64,000 nucleotides of DNA from Olavius algarvensis associated proteobacterium Delta 3 (GCA_903231505.1 CAFBRK010000083.1:25589-89588); one strand, 5' to 3'. Positions 16,977 to 25,044 are shown, counted from the first letter of the stretch. Numbers and translations: made by a program. The notes: generated from the letters alone by a model not told the origin.

Positions 16977-17207
16977 TTACGATTGGTGAGCTGCATACTC
17001 ATCCAGCAGCCGTCGAATCATCTTTTGGTACTGGGTGTTGTATTTTTTTGCCTCTTTTTTAAAAAAATCAACGCTTGTTTTGCTGAGAGCAATGGTGACT
17101 TTCACTGTCTCATCCTTCAGTGCCAGTTCCTCCGGCGAAGGAAGAAAATCTGAGATCACCCTCACTTTCCCAATCGGTTCATCAGTGTACTTTATTTTCC
17201 CTTTCAT
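16977..17207 (-). CDS. brnA: BrnA-like antitoxin
   Basis: 76 residues. VKVTIALSKTSVDFFKKEAKK followed by YQKMIRRLLDEYAAHQ is the C-terminal ribbon-helix-helix typical of BrnA. The N-terminal half would contact BrnT. It follows brnT with a 26-bp overlap, the usual toxin-first brnTA order. The stop lies 4 bp from an attC site, so the module occupies the cassette exactly. Confidence 0.85.
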   Translation of the reverse strand: MKGKIKYTDEPIGKVRVISDFLPSPEELALKDETVKVTIALSKTSVDFFKKEAKKYNTQYQKMIRRLLDEYAAHQS

Positions 17208-17472
17208 ATATCTGCTTCCCTTTCCGCCAATATCCGGCGCCGATGATTCTAATTTGCTTTTTGCGATAGGTAAATCTCACGGTTAAAACCCCCTCAGCGA
17301 TTTTACCAAGGCAATAATATCGTTTTTCGTCATCACTGTGCTCCAGATCCTCCAGGATAACGCGATTTTTATCCAGGAATGCGAGCTGGGCCAAGGCAAA
17401 AGAGACTCCGTGTTTCCTCTGATTCAGACGATCCTTTGCTGGGTCCCACTCAAAATCAGAGCGCTTTTTCAT
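17182..17472 (-). CDS. brnT: BrnT-like ribonuclease toxin
   Basis: 96 residues from MKKRSDFEWDP; an in-frame ATG at 17508 is also possible. The BrnT signature FEWDPAKDRLNQRKHGVSF is intact, followed by VILEDLEHSDDEKRYYCLGK and RIIGAGYWRK. BrnT is a RelE-fold ribonuclease that arrests translation and is neutralised by BrnA, which also represses the operon. It starts 72 bp inside the cassette. Confidence 0.88.
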   Translation of the reverse strand: MKKRSDFEWDPAKDRLNQRKHGVSFALAQLAFLDKNRVILEDLEHSDDEKRYYCLGKIAEGVLTVRFTYRKKQIRIIGAGYWRKGKQIYERENKVH

Positions 17473-17543
17473 ATGGATGATAATATTCCGAGGTTCGTAG
17501 TATGTCAATATAAATATATGGCTTTATATATGGTTTTTAATGC

Positions 17544-17603
17544 CCATAACGTCGCTAATCAGCCGCGCGGCTTTTTGCGTCGGCTGAATTAGCCTGGTTA
17601 GAT
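17544..17603 (-). repeat. attC site (short, CAGCCGCGCGGCTTTTTGCGTC family)
   Basis: 60 bp, cores CCATAAC and GTTAGAT. Inner GCTAATCAGCC / GGCTGAATTAGC arms are nearly perfect. Close relative at 20970. Confidence 0.9.
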
Positions 17604-17627
17604 TTTGTACCTATTCAAATTTTGTGA

Positions 17628-17785
17628 CTATTCGTTTGTTAAGTCCTCTAAACGATAAAGAATAAACAGCCCCAGAGGGCCGAGGAAGATCAATAAACAA
17701 TAGTTTCCTGGGTATCCTTTAGTTAGCTTTTGGTGTCCACATTTATTGGGGAAGTTCTCCGTCGCTCTTAATGCCGTTGTTAGCC
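17628..17785 (-). pseudogene. Fragment cassette: tail of a membrane protein plus half an attC
   Basis: Between two cassettes the minus strand encodes a start-less tail with one hydrophobic helix (YCLLIFLGPLGLFILYR) ending LEDLTNE-stop. It directly follows a lone GGCTAACAACGGCATTAAGAG core (17765-17785) that has no partner core. The 5' part of the gene and half of the preceding attC seem to have been deleted. Function unknown. Confidence 0.45.
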
Positions 17786-17817
17786 AACAATTGATGATCG
17801 CAGAACAGGAGGGAGTC

Positions 17818-19092
17818 TTAATCTTGTTTCTCCTTAAGTCCATACTTCTTGTTGATCTCGTCATATGTGGGCTGAATCACATCCTTCATGTCGTATTTGC
17901 CGCCCACTATAAATTCCGAATAAGGAATCCTGAGACTTGCATCGGGCAACTGAGGCTTTTCGGTGGCCGGAGGTGGCCAGACGTCTTCATCATAAATTGC
18001 CATCCGCACGCGAATATCGTCCTTGGAGATGTTCCACGCCATGTAGTCCTCGGCGAGACTCAGCGGACCGTCGTAGGTGGTACGGATGCGATCATTGATC
18101 GGCCCTGTGGTGTCGAAGTCCTTAAAGAAGTGATAGGCCACGGCCATCCGCGGCTTGACGAGCGACATCATTTTGCCAAACGCTTCAGGTGCGGTGTGGA
18201 TCTGGGTGCCAACCGCTAAAGCGCTTTGTGGTGTGAATTGAAACTTGGTGATCATGTCCGGCACGGTGACGAAGCACTCATGGATCGCCAGATCGGCATC
18301 CTTCGCATACTTCGCATACCACTTGTTCGGATAGGTATCACCTCCGAACACAAATTTGAGGCCGTTCCAATCAACGATGAAACTCACAGGACCGTCCAGG
18401 GAGTGGATGGCCGGGATGGTCCGGATCGTCACACCGTTCTCCTGATAGATGATTTGATTCACGCCCTTGTAGTCAAACTCGGTGACCTCAAAAGGTTGGT
18501 ATCCACGTGGATCGGTTATTCCCGCGCGGCCGTCGATGTCCCAGGTAAGCGCTTTGAACAAATGCTCCAGCGCGTACTTCGTGCCCCTCTCCGGTGTATC
18601 GCCTCTTGGTCCCCAGACGCGTAGAGGTTTCTGGCGGCCGGCCAGCGCACCACCGATAAAGAGCGCGTCGAGATCGCCAAAGTGATCGGTATGCAGGTGG
18701 CTCAGGAAGACCTTGTCGAGGTAATTGTAGGGGATCTGCATGGCAGCGATACGCTCTGCCGATCCGGTCCCGACATCGAATATAAATTTGTCACCGTTCC
18801 CTAGTTCGAGGAGCCAGCACGACGCCGCTTGTTTCGGACGCGCCGTGGGCATGCCGGTGCCACAGGCAAACAACCGCATTTCATCCGGCTCCAGATCCTC
18901 GCTGTTGGGCGCGTAGAAATCACGAGCGCGCGCCTTCACCGGTGACGCTTTTGACGAACTCTCAGCGGCGATTGACTCACCTATGAGCCCGGACGATTTT
19001 CCTTCGCGTCCGTCTAAATGTCCCCATTGATAGAGCATCATGGCCATGAATGCCATAGATACAACGACAAGAACTCTTTTCTTTGTGATCAT
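17818..19092 (-). CDS. Exported metallo-beta-lactamase-fold hydrolase
   Basis: 424 residues from MITKKRVLVVV. An N-terminal signal anchor is followed by a linker and an MBL domain with HLHTDHFGDLD (H-x-H-x-D-H zinc motif), FVFGGDTYPN and a final AYHFF histidine. The MRLFACGTGMPTARP start of the domain resembles the MBL hydrolases annotated as guanitoxin-biosynthesis GntH-like, but that is from memory and the reaction here is unknown. It is the largest cassette gene and more GC-rich than its neighbours. The frame upstream of 19092 enters an attC, so it is not used. Confidence 0.8.
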   Translation of the reverse strand: MITKKRVLVVVSMAFMAMMLYQWGHLDGREGKSSGLIGESIAAESSSKASPVKARARDFYAPNSEDLEPDEMRLFACGTGMPTARPKQAASCWLLELGNGDKFIFDVGTGSAERIAAMQIPYNYLDKVFLSHLHTDHFGDLDALFIGGALAGRQKPLRVWGPRGDTPERGTKYALEHLFKALTWDIDGRAGITDPRGYQPFEVTEFDYKGVNQIIYQENGVTIRTIPAIHSLDGPVSFIVDWNGLKFVFGGDTYPNKWYAKYAKDADLAIHECFVTVPDMITKFQFTPQSALAVGTQIHTAPEAFGKMMSLVKPRMAVAYHFFKDFDTTGPINDRIRTTYDGPLSLAEDYMAWNISKDDIRVRMAIYDEDVWPPPATEKPQLPDASLRIPYSEFIVGGKYDMKDVIQPTYDEINKKYGLKEKQD

Positions 19093-19125
19093 TAAACTCC
19101 TCCTCTGGTAAAGATTTTTTTGTCT

Positions 19126-19254
19126 GGCTAACGTCCGCCGGTCACCTGCGCCAGGCGTTTTCAAATAGGTTTGCTTAGATTGAATATTAGTCTCTACAAC
19201 CACCTTTTTTTGCCGACTCGGCGTCTGGCGTCAGGTTCACTGGCGTGGTTATGC
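19126..19254 (-). repeat. attC site (long)
   Basis: 129 bp, cores GGCTAAC and GTTATGC. Inner GTCCGCCGGTCACCTGCGCCAG pairs imperfectly with GGCGTCAGGTTCACTGGCG-like sequence near the right end. Confidence 0.8.
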
Positions 19255-19265
19255 GTCTTCATTAG

Positions 19266-19637
19266 TCACAACTCGGAGTCTAAATCAGTGGGAAACGGCT
19301 CTGCCTCAAACTCTCCATCGTCGTTCCTTCCGAAGGCGCTGCCCACAGGGAAAGGAAGGAACTCGACGATGCTTTCATCGTAGTTGGCTATGGTGTTGAT
19401 GTCGTAGAAGGCCGTGTTGGCGGCGTTATCCACATGCTCCTGCGGTTCATCGCCGGAAAAGAAGCGCCAGCCGCTATCGGCTGGAACATCAGGATCGGGA
19501 GACTCTCGATACATAAACCCGACTTTTTTGCCTTGAACAGTAATATCATCTGTTGCGATACAAGCGCCGTAACCTTCCGCAACGGACTTCAGCTGGGAGA
19601 GCGGGAGGAAGTACTGTTTGTCCATCTTGTCATTCAT
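19266..19637 (-). CDS. DUF2185 / Imm33-like immunity-family protein
   Basis: 123 residues from MNDKMDKQYF. It has the DUF2185 pattern: GKKVGFMYRESPD, then DSGWRFFSGDEPQEHVDN and YDINTIANYDESI. This family is known among immunity proteins of polymorphic toxins and contact-dependent inhibition. Cytoplasmic and acidic, with no toxin beside it. The longer frame to 19787 crosses an attC and is rejected. Confidence 0.78.
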   Translation of the reverse strand: MNDKMDKQYFLPLSQLKSVAEGYGACIATDDITVQGKKVGFMYRESPDPDVPADSGWRFFSGDEPQEHVDNAANTAFYDINTIANYDESIVEFLPFPVGSAFGRNDDGEFEAEPFPTDLDSEL

Positions 19638-19649
19638 TTTAATACTCGC

Positions 19650-19737
19650 GCATAACGCCCCGCATAACCGGATGGGAGAAGCCGCATAGCAAAGCGGCTC
19701 GGGTTTTCCCAGTCCGGCGTTAATGCGATTGTTAGAG
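19650..19737 (-). repeat. attC site (AACCGG/CCAGTCCG family)
   Basis: 88 bp, cores GCATAAC and GTTAGAG. Inner CCGGATGGGAGAAGCCG pairs with CGGCTCGGGTTTTCCCAGTCCGG. Relative at 11733. Confidence 0.9.
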
Positions 19738-19743
19738 GTAAAG

Positions 19744-20037
19744 TCATTTTTTAGAACGAACTTCGAAAGCTTCTGGATTAAAACCAAATAAAGAATTGCA
19801 TCTAATCCAAAAAGTTTTTTCTATTCCTTTAGAGTCTTGAACTACAATTTTATAAACAGGGCGATTCCCTGTTAGTATATAAGGCCCTGTCCGGAACATT
19901 CTAAATTGTTTAGTAATTATCTTTAAATCGTTTTTTCTTATCCATTCATTTATAGATTTGTTCGCAGTTGAGAAAACCCAATAAAAGTAAAATCCAATCA
20001 TACCCAAAAAAAGATAACCAATAACCTCTTCAAACAT
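19744..20037 (-). CDS. Small membrane-anchored cassette protein
   Basis: 97 residues. One N-terminal membrane helix (FLGMIGFYFYWVFS) precedes a basic soluble domain with RPVYKIVVQDSKGIEKTFW and RCNSLFGFNPEAFEV. No recognised family. The start is 14 bp inside the cassette and the stop 7 bp from the attC. Confidence 0.55.
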   Translation of the reverse strand: MFEEVIGYLFLGMIGFYFYWVFSTANKSINEWIRKNDLKIITKQFRMFRTGPYILTGNRPVYKIVVQDSKGIEKTFWIRCNSLFGFNPEAFEVRSKK

Positions 20038-20050
20038 AAATCGAGTTACC

Positions 20051-20120
20051 CTCTAACGTCTGAGCTGAGACGCGTGAAGCGCGTCAGCGGTTCACGTCGT
20101 TCTCCAGCGATTTGTTAGGC
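20051..20120 (-). repeat. attC site (70-bp GAGACGCGTGAA family)
   Basis: 70 bp, cores CTCTAAC and GTTAGGC; identical in its inner arms to the site at 15527. Confidence 0.93.
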
Positions 20121-20156
20121 GGTAGTTCCATTAATATTTTTCACCCCAAAGAGATG

Positions 20157-20432
20157 CTACCGCGTAAATGTAAAAAACCCCCAAAATAAATTAAATAAAA
20201 ATGAACAAATGTAACTTTTTCTGAATACCTTCCTTTTAATTCCAAAATACGCAATTAGGGTTCCAATTGCCGCTATTAAAATAGAAGGAATGTATTGAAT
20301 ATTCCACGTTTGTACTGGATAGGTTTTTATGCGTGGAAGAATAGTTCCTTCTGTCAAATATACCGCAGCAACCAAAGCAGGTACCAAAAGGAAAGATAAA
20401 ATTAAAATGGCAATTTCTCTCTGTTTTCCCAT
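20157..20432 (-). CDS. Small cassette membrane protein
   Basis: 91 residues from MGKQREIAIL. Three hydrophobic stretches: near 6-24, IPSILIAAIGTLIAYFGI near 47-64, and a C-terminal CSFLFNLFWGFFTF helix. The segment IKTYPVQTWNI between the first two helices would be periplasmic. The frame upstream enters the attC at 20445, so the ATG at 20432 is chosen. Not recognised. Confidence 0.55.
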   Translation of the reverse strand: MGKQREIAILILSFLLVPALVAAVYLTEGTILPRIKTYPVQTWNIQYIPSILIAAIGTLIAYFGIKRKVFRKSYICSFLFNLFWGFFTFTR

Positions 20433-20444
20433 TATATTATTGTC

Positions 20445-20543
20445 GCCTAACGCATCGCTAACCGGCGCACCATAACTGGCGCGACTTTTGCCATGCAAAC
20501 GGCGTGACAGTTAAGTGCGTCCGTGTTCAGCGCCCTGTTAGGT
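20445..20543 (-). repeat. attC site
   Basis: 99 bp, perfect cores GCCTAAC and GTTAGGT; GCTAACCGGCGC pairs with a GCGCCCTGTTAG-type arm. It covers the last 6 bp of the DUF2784 gene. Confidence 0.88.
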
Positions 20544-20963
20544 GGCACCATGATTTTTAATTGTAGTAAAGGGTCGTGGCCGAACCCAGAACCAACTCGC
20601 GAGCACGAGCGAGCCGAACACCGTGTAGCAAATGATGAAGACCCACTCCGAAGCGTGGTAGTACAAAATTGTTTCCAGCCAATGCGATATGAAAGTACCG
20701 GAGTAAACGGAGTCGCCGGCCCTCTCACGGAGCACCATTTCCCATGTGGTGAGAGGACAAATAACGCCAAGCCAAGATTGAAGAACAACCACGCCAATTG
20801 CAATGAGGTGCACAAGACGGAACCAGGGATTCCGGACCCAGAACCACGAAAATAGCTTTCCCGCGATGATCAACAACAACCCAACGATGACGAACGCAAC
20901 GAACAGCACATGGGTGAAGAGGATTACATCAGCCGCTAGTAGATAGAGGCCTCTCGATTCCAT
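20538..20963 (-). CDS. DUF2784-family membrane protein
   Basis: 141 residues, four hydrophobic helices. The pattern LVHLIAIGVVVLQSWLGVIC plus PLTTWEMVLR is characteristic of DUF2784, and HWLETILYYHASEWVF follows. Inner-membrane protein of unknown function. The 3' end overlaps its attC by 6 bp, and the start lies 7 bp from the next attC. Confidence 0.82.
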   Translation of the reverse strand: MESRGLYLLAADVILFTHVLFVAFVIVGLLLIIAGKLFSWFWVRNPWFRLVHLIAIGVVVLQSWLGVICPLTTWEMVLRERAGDSVYSGTFISHWLETILYYHASEWVFIICYTVFGSLVLASWFWVRPRPFTTIKNHGAT

Positions 20964-20969
20964 CGTGCC

Positions 20970-21030
20970 ACCTAACGCCGCTATTCAGCCGCGCGGCTTT
21001 TTTGCGTCGGCTGAAATAGCCTTGTTATGC
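20970..21030 (-). repeat. attC site (short, CAGCCGCGCGGC family)
   Basis: 61 bp, cores ACCTAAC and GTTATGC. Overlaps the last 46 bp of the SUFU-family gene, so the site encodes that protein's C-terminus. Confidence 0.9.
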
Positions 21031-21608
21031 CTGTTGGTAAAGTAGTTAATTTCATTCTCATAAAAATAGTCCAAAAGAGCGTTAATCCCTCTCTCTTTTC
21101 TGAACTCATTTTCATTCTTAGTAATGGGCACTATATTCAAAATTTTGACATGCGCACTTTCATGATGAATGGCTTCCCACCCGTCCTTTATGAAGGCAGG
21201 ATGAAATAATATCGAGCTTGCATCAGGGAAAAGCGGTATTTCATAAGGATTATTTAAAACATGCCACCAATCAAAAAATAAACTGTACATAAAAGGATAC
21301 AATGTCAGATTGCCAAGAAATGATCCTATTATTTTATTGTTGGATTCATTTGTTGTTCCTTCAACTGCAAAGTGAAGTTCGCAACGATGGTCACATCCAT
21401 TCATAGGTAGATTTGACATTCCGACTGTAGAAAAAGTTGTCATATTCAAATCTTCATCTGCAAACCAAATTAGGACATCAATTATTGGAGGATATTCAAC
21501 CGTTTTAGATTCTGGAGGATCATCATATCTGTAAGATGCATCTGGTTCACCAAAACGTTCCAAATGCTCCCAATAAACAAACTTCTGCAATTCAGTTGGC
21601 TTCATCAT
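20985..21608 (-). CDS. Suppressor-of-fused (SUFU) family protein
   Basis: 207 residues. It matches the bacterial SUFU pattern: PIIDVLIWFADEDLNMTTFSTVGMSNLPMN near residues 41-70, then HRCELHFAVEG, SLFFDWWHVLNNP and aromatic-rich strands. Bacterial SUFU-domain proteins are known as immunity proteins against polymorphic toxins. No toxin is adjacent. The C-terminal residues (around DAKKPRG) are encoded within the attC site, so they are likely dispensable. Confidence 0.8.
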   Translation of the reverse strand: MMKPTELQKFVYWEHLERFGEPDASYRYDDPPESKTVEYPPIIDVLIWFADEDLNMTTFSTVGMSNLPMNGCDHRCELHFAVEGTTNESNNKIIGSFLGNLTLYPFMYSLFFDWWHVLNNPYEIPLFPDASSILFHPAFIKDGWEAIHHESAHVKILNIVPITKNENEFRKERGINALLDYFYENEINYFTNRHNKAISADAKKPRG

Positions 21609-21624
21609 TAACTATCCTTGTAAG

Positions 21625-21696
21625 GCATAACGTCTGAGCTCACTGGTTTTTACGGAGCGCAGCGGAGTAAAAATCCAGTGCAGCGATTTGTTGGGC
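21625..21696 (-). repeat. attC site
   Basis: 72 bp, cores GCATAAC and GTTGGGC. Inner CTGAGCTCACTGGTTTTTAC pairs with GTAAAAATCCAGTGCAGCG. Confidence 0.9.
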
Positions 21697-21710
21697 GGCT
21701 TATTTTCTCA

Positions 21711-22178
21711 CTAATTCTTGATAAAATCAGGGTGTCCAAACAGTGGACCACTATCACAAGTAACAAGATTGGTTCCATTTCGATCAACTTGCCATGTCCA
21801 ATCAACACCTTCAACGATACCAGGAAAAAAAATCGATCTACCAGCGGCAAATCGAAGCTCAAGCGTTCCTTCATTTGTAATAAGAACGTCCGTAATCGGA
21901 AATGAGTTGATTACATTGAATACAGCAATAGCTGATGCGGTGTCTTCAGTCTCGTTTCCCTCCTGCAGGTCGAATGGAGGCGTCGCGAGTCGTGTGAGCC
22001 AGTTCTCTTGTTCAGGAATGCGAACCTCCGCTGTGCATATCCGGATTTCGCTTCCGTTATCAAGCACGATAAACAACTCCCAACCGGTGATATAGTATGT
22101 CACTCGACTTATATAACGATCTACGAGCAGAGCTGCGAACCGTTTGGCTGTGTCGCCAATTTTAATGGGTTTATTCAT
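21711..22178 (-). CDS. Cassette hypothetical protein
   Basis: 155 residues from MNKPIKIGDTAKRF. Soluble, with alternating strands ending GVDWTWQVDRNGTNLVTC. An N-terminal helix precedes WELFIVLDNGSEIRICTAEVR, a beta-hairpin-rich core like that of small immunity or DUF6188-type proteins, though I cannot confirm the family. The longer frame to 22238 starts inside the attC. Start 13 bp inside the cassette. Confidence 0.6.
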   Translation of the reverse strand: MNKPIKIGDTAKRFAALLVDRYISRVTYYITGWELFIVLDNGSEIRICTAEVRIPEQENWLTRLATPPFDLQEGNETEDTASAIAVFNVINSFPITDVLITNEGTLELRFAAGRSIFFPGIVEGVDWTWQVDRNGTNLVTCDSGPLFGHPDFIKN

Positions 22179-22190
22179 CGAATTATATCC

Positions 22191-22263
22191 GTCCAACGGT
22201 TTGCATGAGAAGAGGGGATGAACCGCCGCGTAATCCACATCCTACTCAATGTCGTTGTTGGGC
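22191..22263 (-). repeat. attC site
   Basis: 73 bp with perfect cores GTCCAAC and GTTGGGC; inner GGTTTGCATGAGAAG and a CATCCTACTCAATG partner. Confidence 0.8.
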
Positions 22264-22272
22264 GCGAATCAT

Positions 22273-22974
22273 TTATATAGCTAAATACTTAGCTCCTAAA
22301 ACAGGTGGCCTGTTCATCGTACCCTTTAGCTCAATTCTCTTAATTTGGGATAGAATGAATTTCCTTAACTGATTAGATGTTAAATATGAATCTGTTGTTG
22401 CTAATAGATAATGTTTTATAGCTTCATCCTTTGATCCTTCCATCTCATAGCATACTGCTAATCTATAGTTGGCTATGAGATCGTTTGGATTTATTTTTGT
22501 TGCTGAAAAGAGTATCGCCTTCTCTTTCTCAAAATTATCTTGTTTCAGCGCGATTTTATTCATTTTGATTAAAATATTAAAGAGAGCTTCATAATTATTT
22601 TTAATGGTATCCTCTTTTTGGAGTCTGGTGCATATCTCCTCTTGAGCGCTGCTAATTTCATTAAAACCATCTTGAATATAATTTATATATGTGAAGCTTC
22701 CAAACGTTTTCATAACCAATTTTTTTACATATGCTTCTATTAAATCATTTCGGTATTCGTATTCGAATTCTCCTCTTCTGTTTCCAAAATAACGACTGAA
22801 CGAAAAACCTTGGTATATTATAAAAGCTAAAAAGGCTACGATAAGGGAAATCAAATACGGGTTGTAAGCTTCAAAACCACCTGAACCTAAAAGGGCTAAG
22901 ATAAATCCAGTCGCAAAAGCCCCGAATGATTTTTTCATCCATGATCGGAAATAAAAACTAATCTTAACTTTCAT
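22273..22974 (-). CDS. Cassette membrane protein with TPR-like C-terminal half
   Basis: 233 residues. Two N-terminal membrane helices (about 18-35 and 39-56) are followed by a helical cytoplasmic region. Near residues 160-200, LFSATKINPNDLIANYRLAVC and YEMEGSKDEAIKHYLLA form a recognisable TPR pair. Such architecture suggests a membrane-tethered protein-binding scaffold. Function unknown; start 25 bp inside the cassette. Confidence 0.65.
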   Translation of the reverse strand: MKVKISFYFRSWMKKSFGAFATGFILALLGSGGFEAYNPYLISLIVAFLAFIIYQGFSFSRYFGNRRGEFEYEYRNDLIEAYVKKLVMKTFGSFTYINYIQDGFNEISSAQEEICTRLQKEDTIKNNYEALFNILIKMNKIALKQDNFEKEKAILFSATKINPNDLIANYRLAVCYEMEGSKDEAIKHYLLATTDSYLTSNQLRKFILSQIKRIELKGTMNRPPVLGAKYLAI

Positions 22975-22998
22975 TTGAAACAGCCACTATGTATTTTA

Positions 22999-23100
22999 TC
23001 CCAACGTCTGAGCTCAGCTGTGTGCCGTCAGGCTGGCGCGCGCGTTGCCATCGCAAGGCGCGTGACAGTTAGGCACGTCTGCTGCAGCGATTTGTTATAT
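22999..23100 (-). repeat. attC site (long CTGAGCTCAGC family)
   Basis: 102 bp, cores TCCCAAC and GTTATAT. Almost the same inner sequence as 24442. Confidence 0.92.
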
Positions 23101-23105
23101 TAGTT

Positions 23106-23633
23106 TCATAATTGATCTGCTCTTTTCGAATCCTGAGGCTTGTTATGATCGGATTCAGGCACCATTAGTGTCACCATTTGGAGTTTACATGTTTCGCCAC
23201 TCATTAAATAACCTATCATGGACAAAACGCCCGCTTGTTTCTCAAAATCGACGCTAAATATCTGAGTGTGAAAGGGCGAATATTTTTTCAAATATTGCAT
23301 GGACATACCTGAGACACCTCTTGAAATAACGTTCCCAGACATCTTGGGAGGATTAAATATAAGGGCTTTACCAAAACTCTCATGAAAGGACTTCAACGTT
23401 TGCGCTACTGATTTTTTTTCTGCCAAGAGTTCATCTTTTGAGTACTCACTTGGATAAAAGAAAAGGTTTGCCCCATCATCAAATTTCTCATTAGCTAAAT
23501 AATAAAAAAATCTCTGAGTAACCCCATCCGGATCATTGGAAAAGTTATCTTTGGCGTAGCAATTTCCTTGAATGGAGATTAAATTTAATAAGATGACAAC
23601 TATAGATATTTTCAGGGCTTTTAGAAACAACAT
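23106..23633 (-). CDS. Exported cassette protein of unknown function
   Basis: 175 residues with a clear signal peptide (FLKALKISIVVILLNLISI...) and probable cleavage after NCYA. The mature protein has GVTQRFFYYLANEKFDDGANLFFYP near its start, reminiscent of small NTF2-like/DUF4878 domains that begin with a helix followed by 'F...L...D..'. No catalytic motif. Periplasmic role unknown. Confidence 0.6.
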   Translation of the reverse strand: MLFLKALKISIVVILLNLISIQGNCYAKDNFSNDPDGVTQRFFYYLANEKFDDGANLFFYPSEYSKDELLAEKKSVAQTLKSFHESFGKALIFNPPKMSGNVISRGVSGMSMQYLKKYSPFHTQIFSVDFEKQAGVLSMIGYLMSGETCKLQMVTLMVPESDHNKPQDSKRADQL

Positions 23634-23663
23634 AATCAGGACCTCTTCCTAAAGGCTAAAGAA

Positions 23664-23787
23664 ATATAACGCTTGAAATCACGCGATTGCGGGTGGGCAA
23701 ATGTCACTATAATCACTCATTTCTTAGCCAGCAAATAACCCTTGTGAAAGCGTGAAGCAGCAATTCGCGTGCATTGATTTGTTATAT
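23664..23787 (-). repeat. attC site (long)
   Basis: 124 bp, left core ending TATAAC and right core GTTATAT. Inner TTGAAATCACGCGATTGCGGG pairs partly with GCAATTCGCGTGCATTGATT. Confidence 0.8.
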
Positions 23788-23968
23788 TGCCTTTTCTGCT
23801 GCCCAATGGCCTATACCAGCAAGCCAATCTTTTCGCCAACATTATCGTCCATCAAAAGCCACCACCGCTTGATGAAGCATACTGTCGGGGTCGCTGGCAC
23901 AATGTCTTGCTTTCTAATTAATCTTTATTGTCTCTACTACTTTTACTTCAACGGCTACAAGACCAGCT
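23788..23968. other. Noncoding 3' part of the CMD cassette
   Basis: About 180 bp between the attC and the CMD-family stop. Short open frames exist, but none has a start signal or protein-like composition. Confidence 0.4.
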
Positions 23969-24352
23969 TTAATCAGAATTGTTGCCCAGTTCTCTGAAGA
24001 CATCTTTTGCAACCATCAATGCATTAAACCCGGCTGGGAAACCAGCATACACAGCCACTTGTATTATTGCTTCAACAATCTCTGTTTGATTAACTCCTAT
24101 CTTGAGTGCCCCCAGTATGTGCGCTTTGAGCTGTCGTTCTGCCGTTCCCAAAGCGGTGAGGGCGCTTATTATCACAAGTTCACGGCTCCTCATATCAAGA
24201 CCTGGCCGAGCAAAAACATCACCGTATGAAAACTCTGCAATAAACCGTCCAAAATCTGGCGCAATATCTTCAAGGTCTTCAAAGAAGCCTTGCCCAAAGT
24301 CACCATATAACTCTTTAATTTTCTCGATCCCTCTATCGAAGCGTTCTGTCAT
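23969..24352 (-). CDS. Carboxymuconolactone decarboxylase (CMD) family protein
   Basis: 127 residues. All-helical CMD fold with the signature LDMRSRELVIISALTALG, LKAHILGALKIGVNQTEI and EAIIQVAVYAGFPAGFNAL. This resembles gamma-carboxymuconolactone decarboxylase rather than AhpD, because the AhpD redox Cys pair is absent. The substrate is unknown; outside a protocatechuate operon such proteins cannot be assigned a reaction. Cytoplasmic hexamer by family precedent. Confidence 0.85.
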   Translation of the reverse strand: MTERFDRGIEKIKELYGDFGQGFFEDLEDIAPDFGRFIAEFSYGDVFARPGLDMRSRELVIISALTALGTAERQLKAHILGALKIGVNQTEIVEAIIQVAVYAGFPAGFNALMVAKDVFRELGNNSD

Positions 24353-24441
24353 AATACCATTACTCCTTTCAATTATTTATGTAAAAATAACTTGATTACA
24401 ATCATACGATGAACTTGGGGAACTGTACTGGTTCATCGGCA

Positions 24442-24542
24442 ATATAACGTCTGAGCTCAGCTGCATGCCGTCAGGCGGCGCGCGGGTTGCGCAAGCAAGG
24501 CGCGTGACAGTTAGGCACGTCTGCTGCAGCGATTTGTTATAA
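24442..24542 (-). repeat. attC site (long CTGAGCTCAGC family)
   Basis: 101 bp, left core ending TATAAC, right core GTTATAA; inner GCGTGACAGTTAGGCACGTC shared with 22999. Confidence 0.92.
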
Positions 24543-24561
24543 ATCGTCTATATTTCTAAAA

Positions 24562-24951
24562 CTATTCTGTGTTCACATCATTTTTTTTCTGAGAACCTCC
24601 GATTCTTTTGAATGAGCCTCGTAGAAGATAGATTCCCAAAAACAATCCTAATAAGCCAAAAGCGTAATTATGCACGGGTGCTCCATATTTATCTGGTATT
24701 AGCAAGCCTGGTCCCCAGTTCTTGAAATGAGGGCTTTCAAAGAATGAATATGTCCCCATGCAAAGAAAAAATATACTGAGTAAGAATTGAAATGGCTTTA
24801 TCTCCCAACGTGGCAATCCTTTTGATTGAAAAATCTCAGAGAACATAGATTCTTTGGAAAAGGAGATATATGACATTATTTTATCATAAAAAATGGCAAT
24901 CAGAATAAGTATGACTAGACCCAGAATTGGTAAAAACAGAATGATGTCCAT
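24562..24951 (-). CDS. Cassette membrane protein, three helices
   Basis: 129 residues. Hydrophobic helices at the N-terminus (residues 3-22), FQFLLSIFFLCMGTYSFF (about 55-72) and FGLLGLFLGIYLL (about 97-110), with a short charged tail. Unrecognised family. Start 17 bp inside the cassette. Confidence 0.55.
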   Translation of the reverse strand: MDIILFLPILGLVILILIAIFYDKIMSYISFSKESMFSEIFQSKGLPRWEIKPFQFLLSIFFLCMGTYSFFESPHFKNWGPGLLIPDKYGAPVHNYAFGLLGLFLGIYLLRGSFKRIGGSQKKNDVNTE

Positions 24952-24967
24952 TAATCAATTTTCAGAT

Positions 24968-25037
24968 TTATAACGCCTGAGCTGAGACGCGTAAAACGCG
25001 TTAGCGATTTACGTCGTTCTCCAGCGATTTGTTAGAA
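24968..25037 (-). repeat. attC site (70-bp GAGACGCGTAAA variant)
   Basis: 70 bp, cores TTATAAC and GTTAGAA. Compensatory changes (GTAAAACGCGTTAGCGATTTACG) keep the hairpin. Confidence 0.92.
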
Positions 25038-25044
25038 ATTTTTT

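Noticed and set aside
23752..23997. + strand frame of 81 codons in a cassette
   Set aside because: Starts inside an attC, runs against the array and lacks translation signals.
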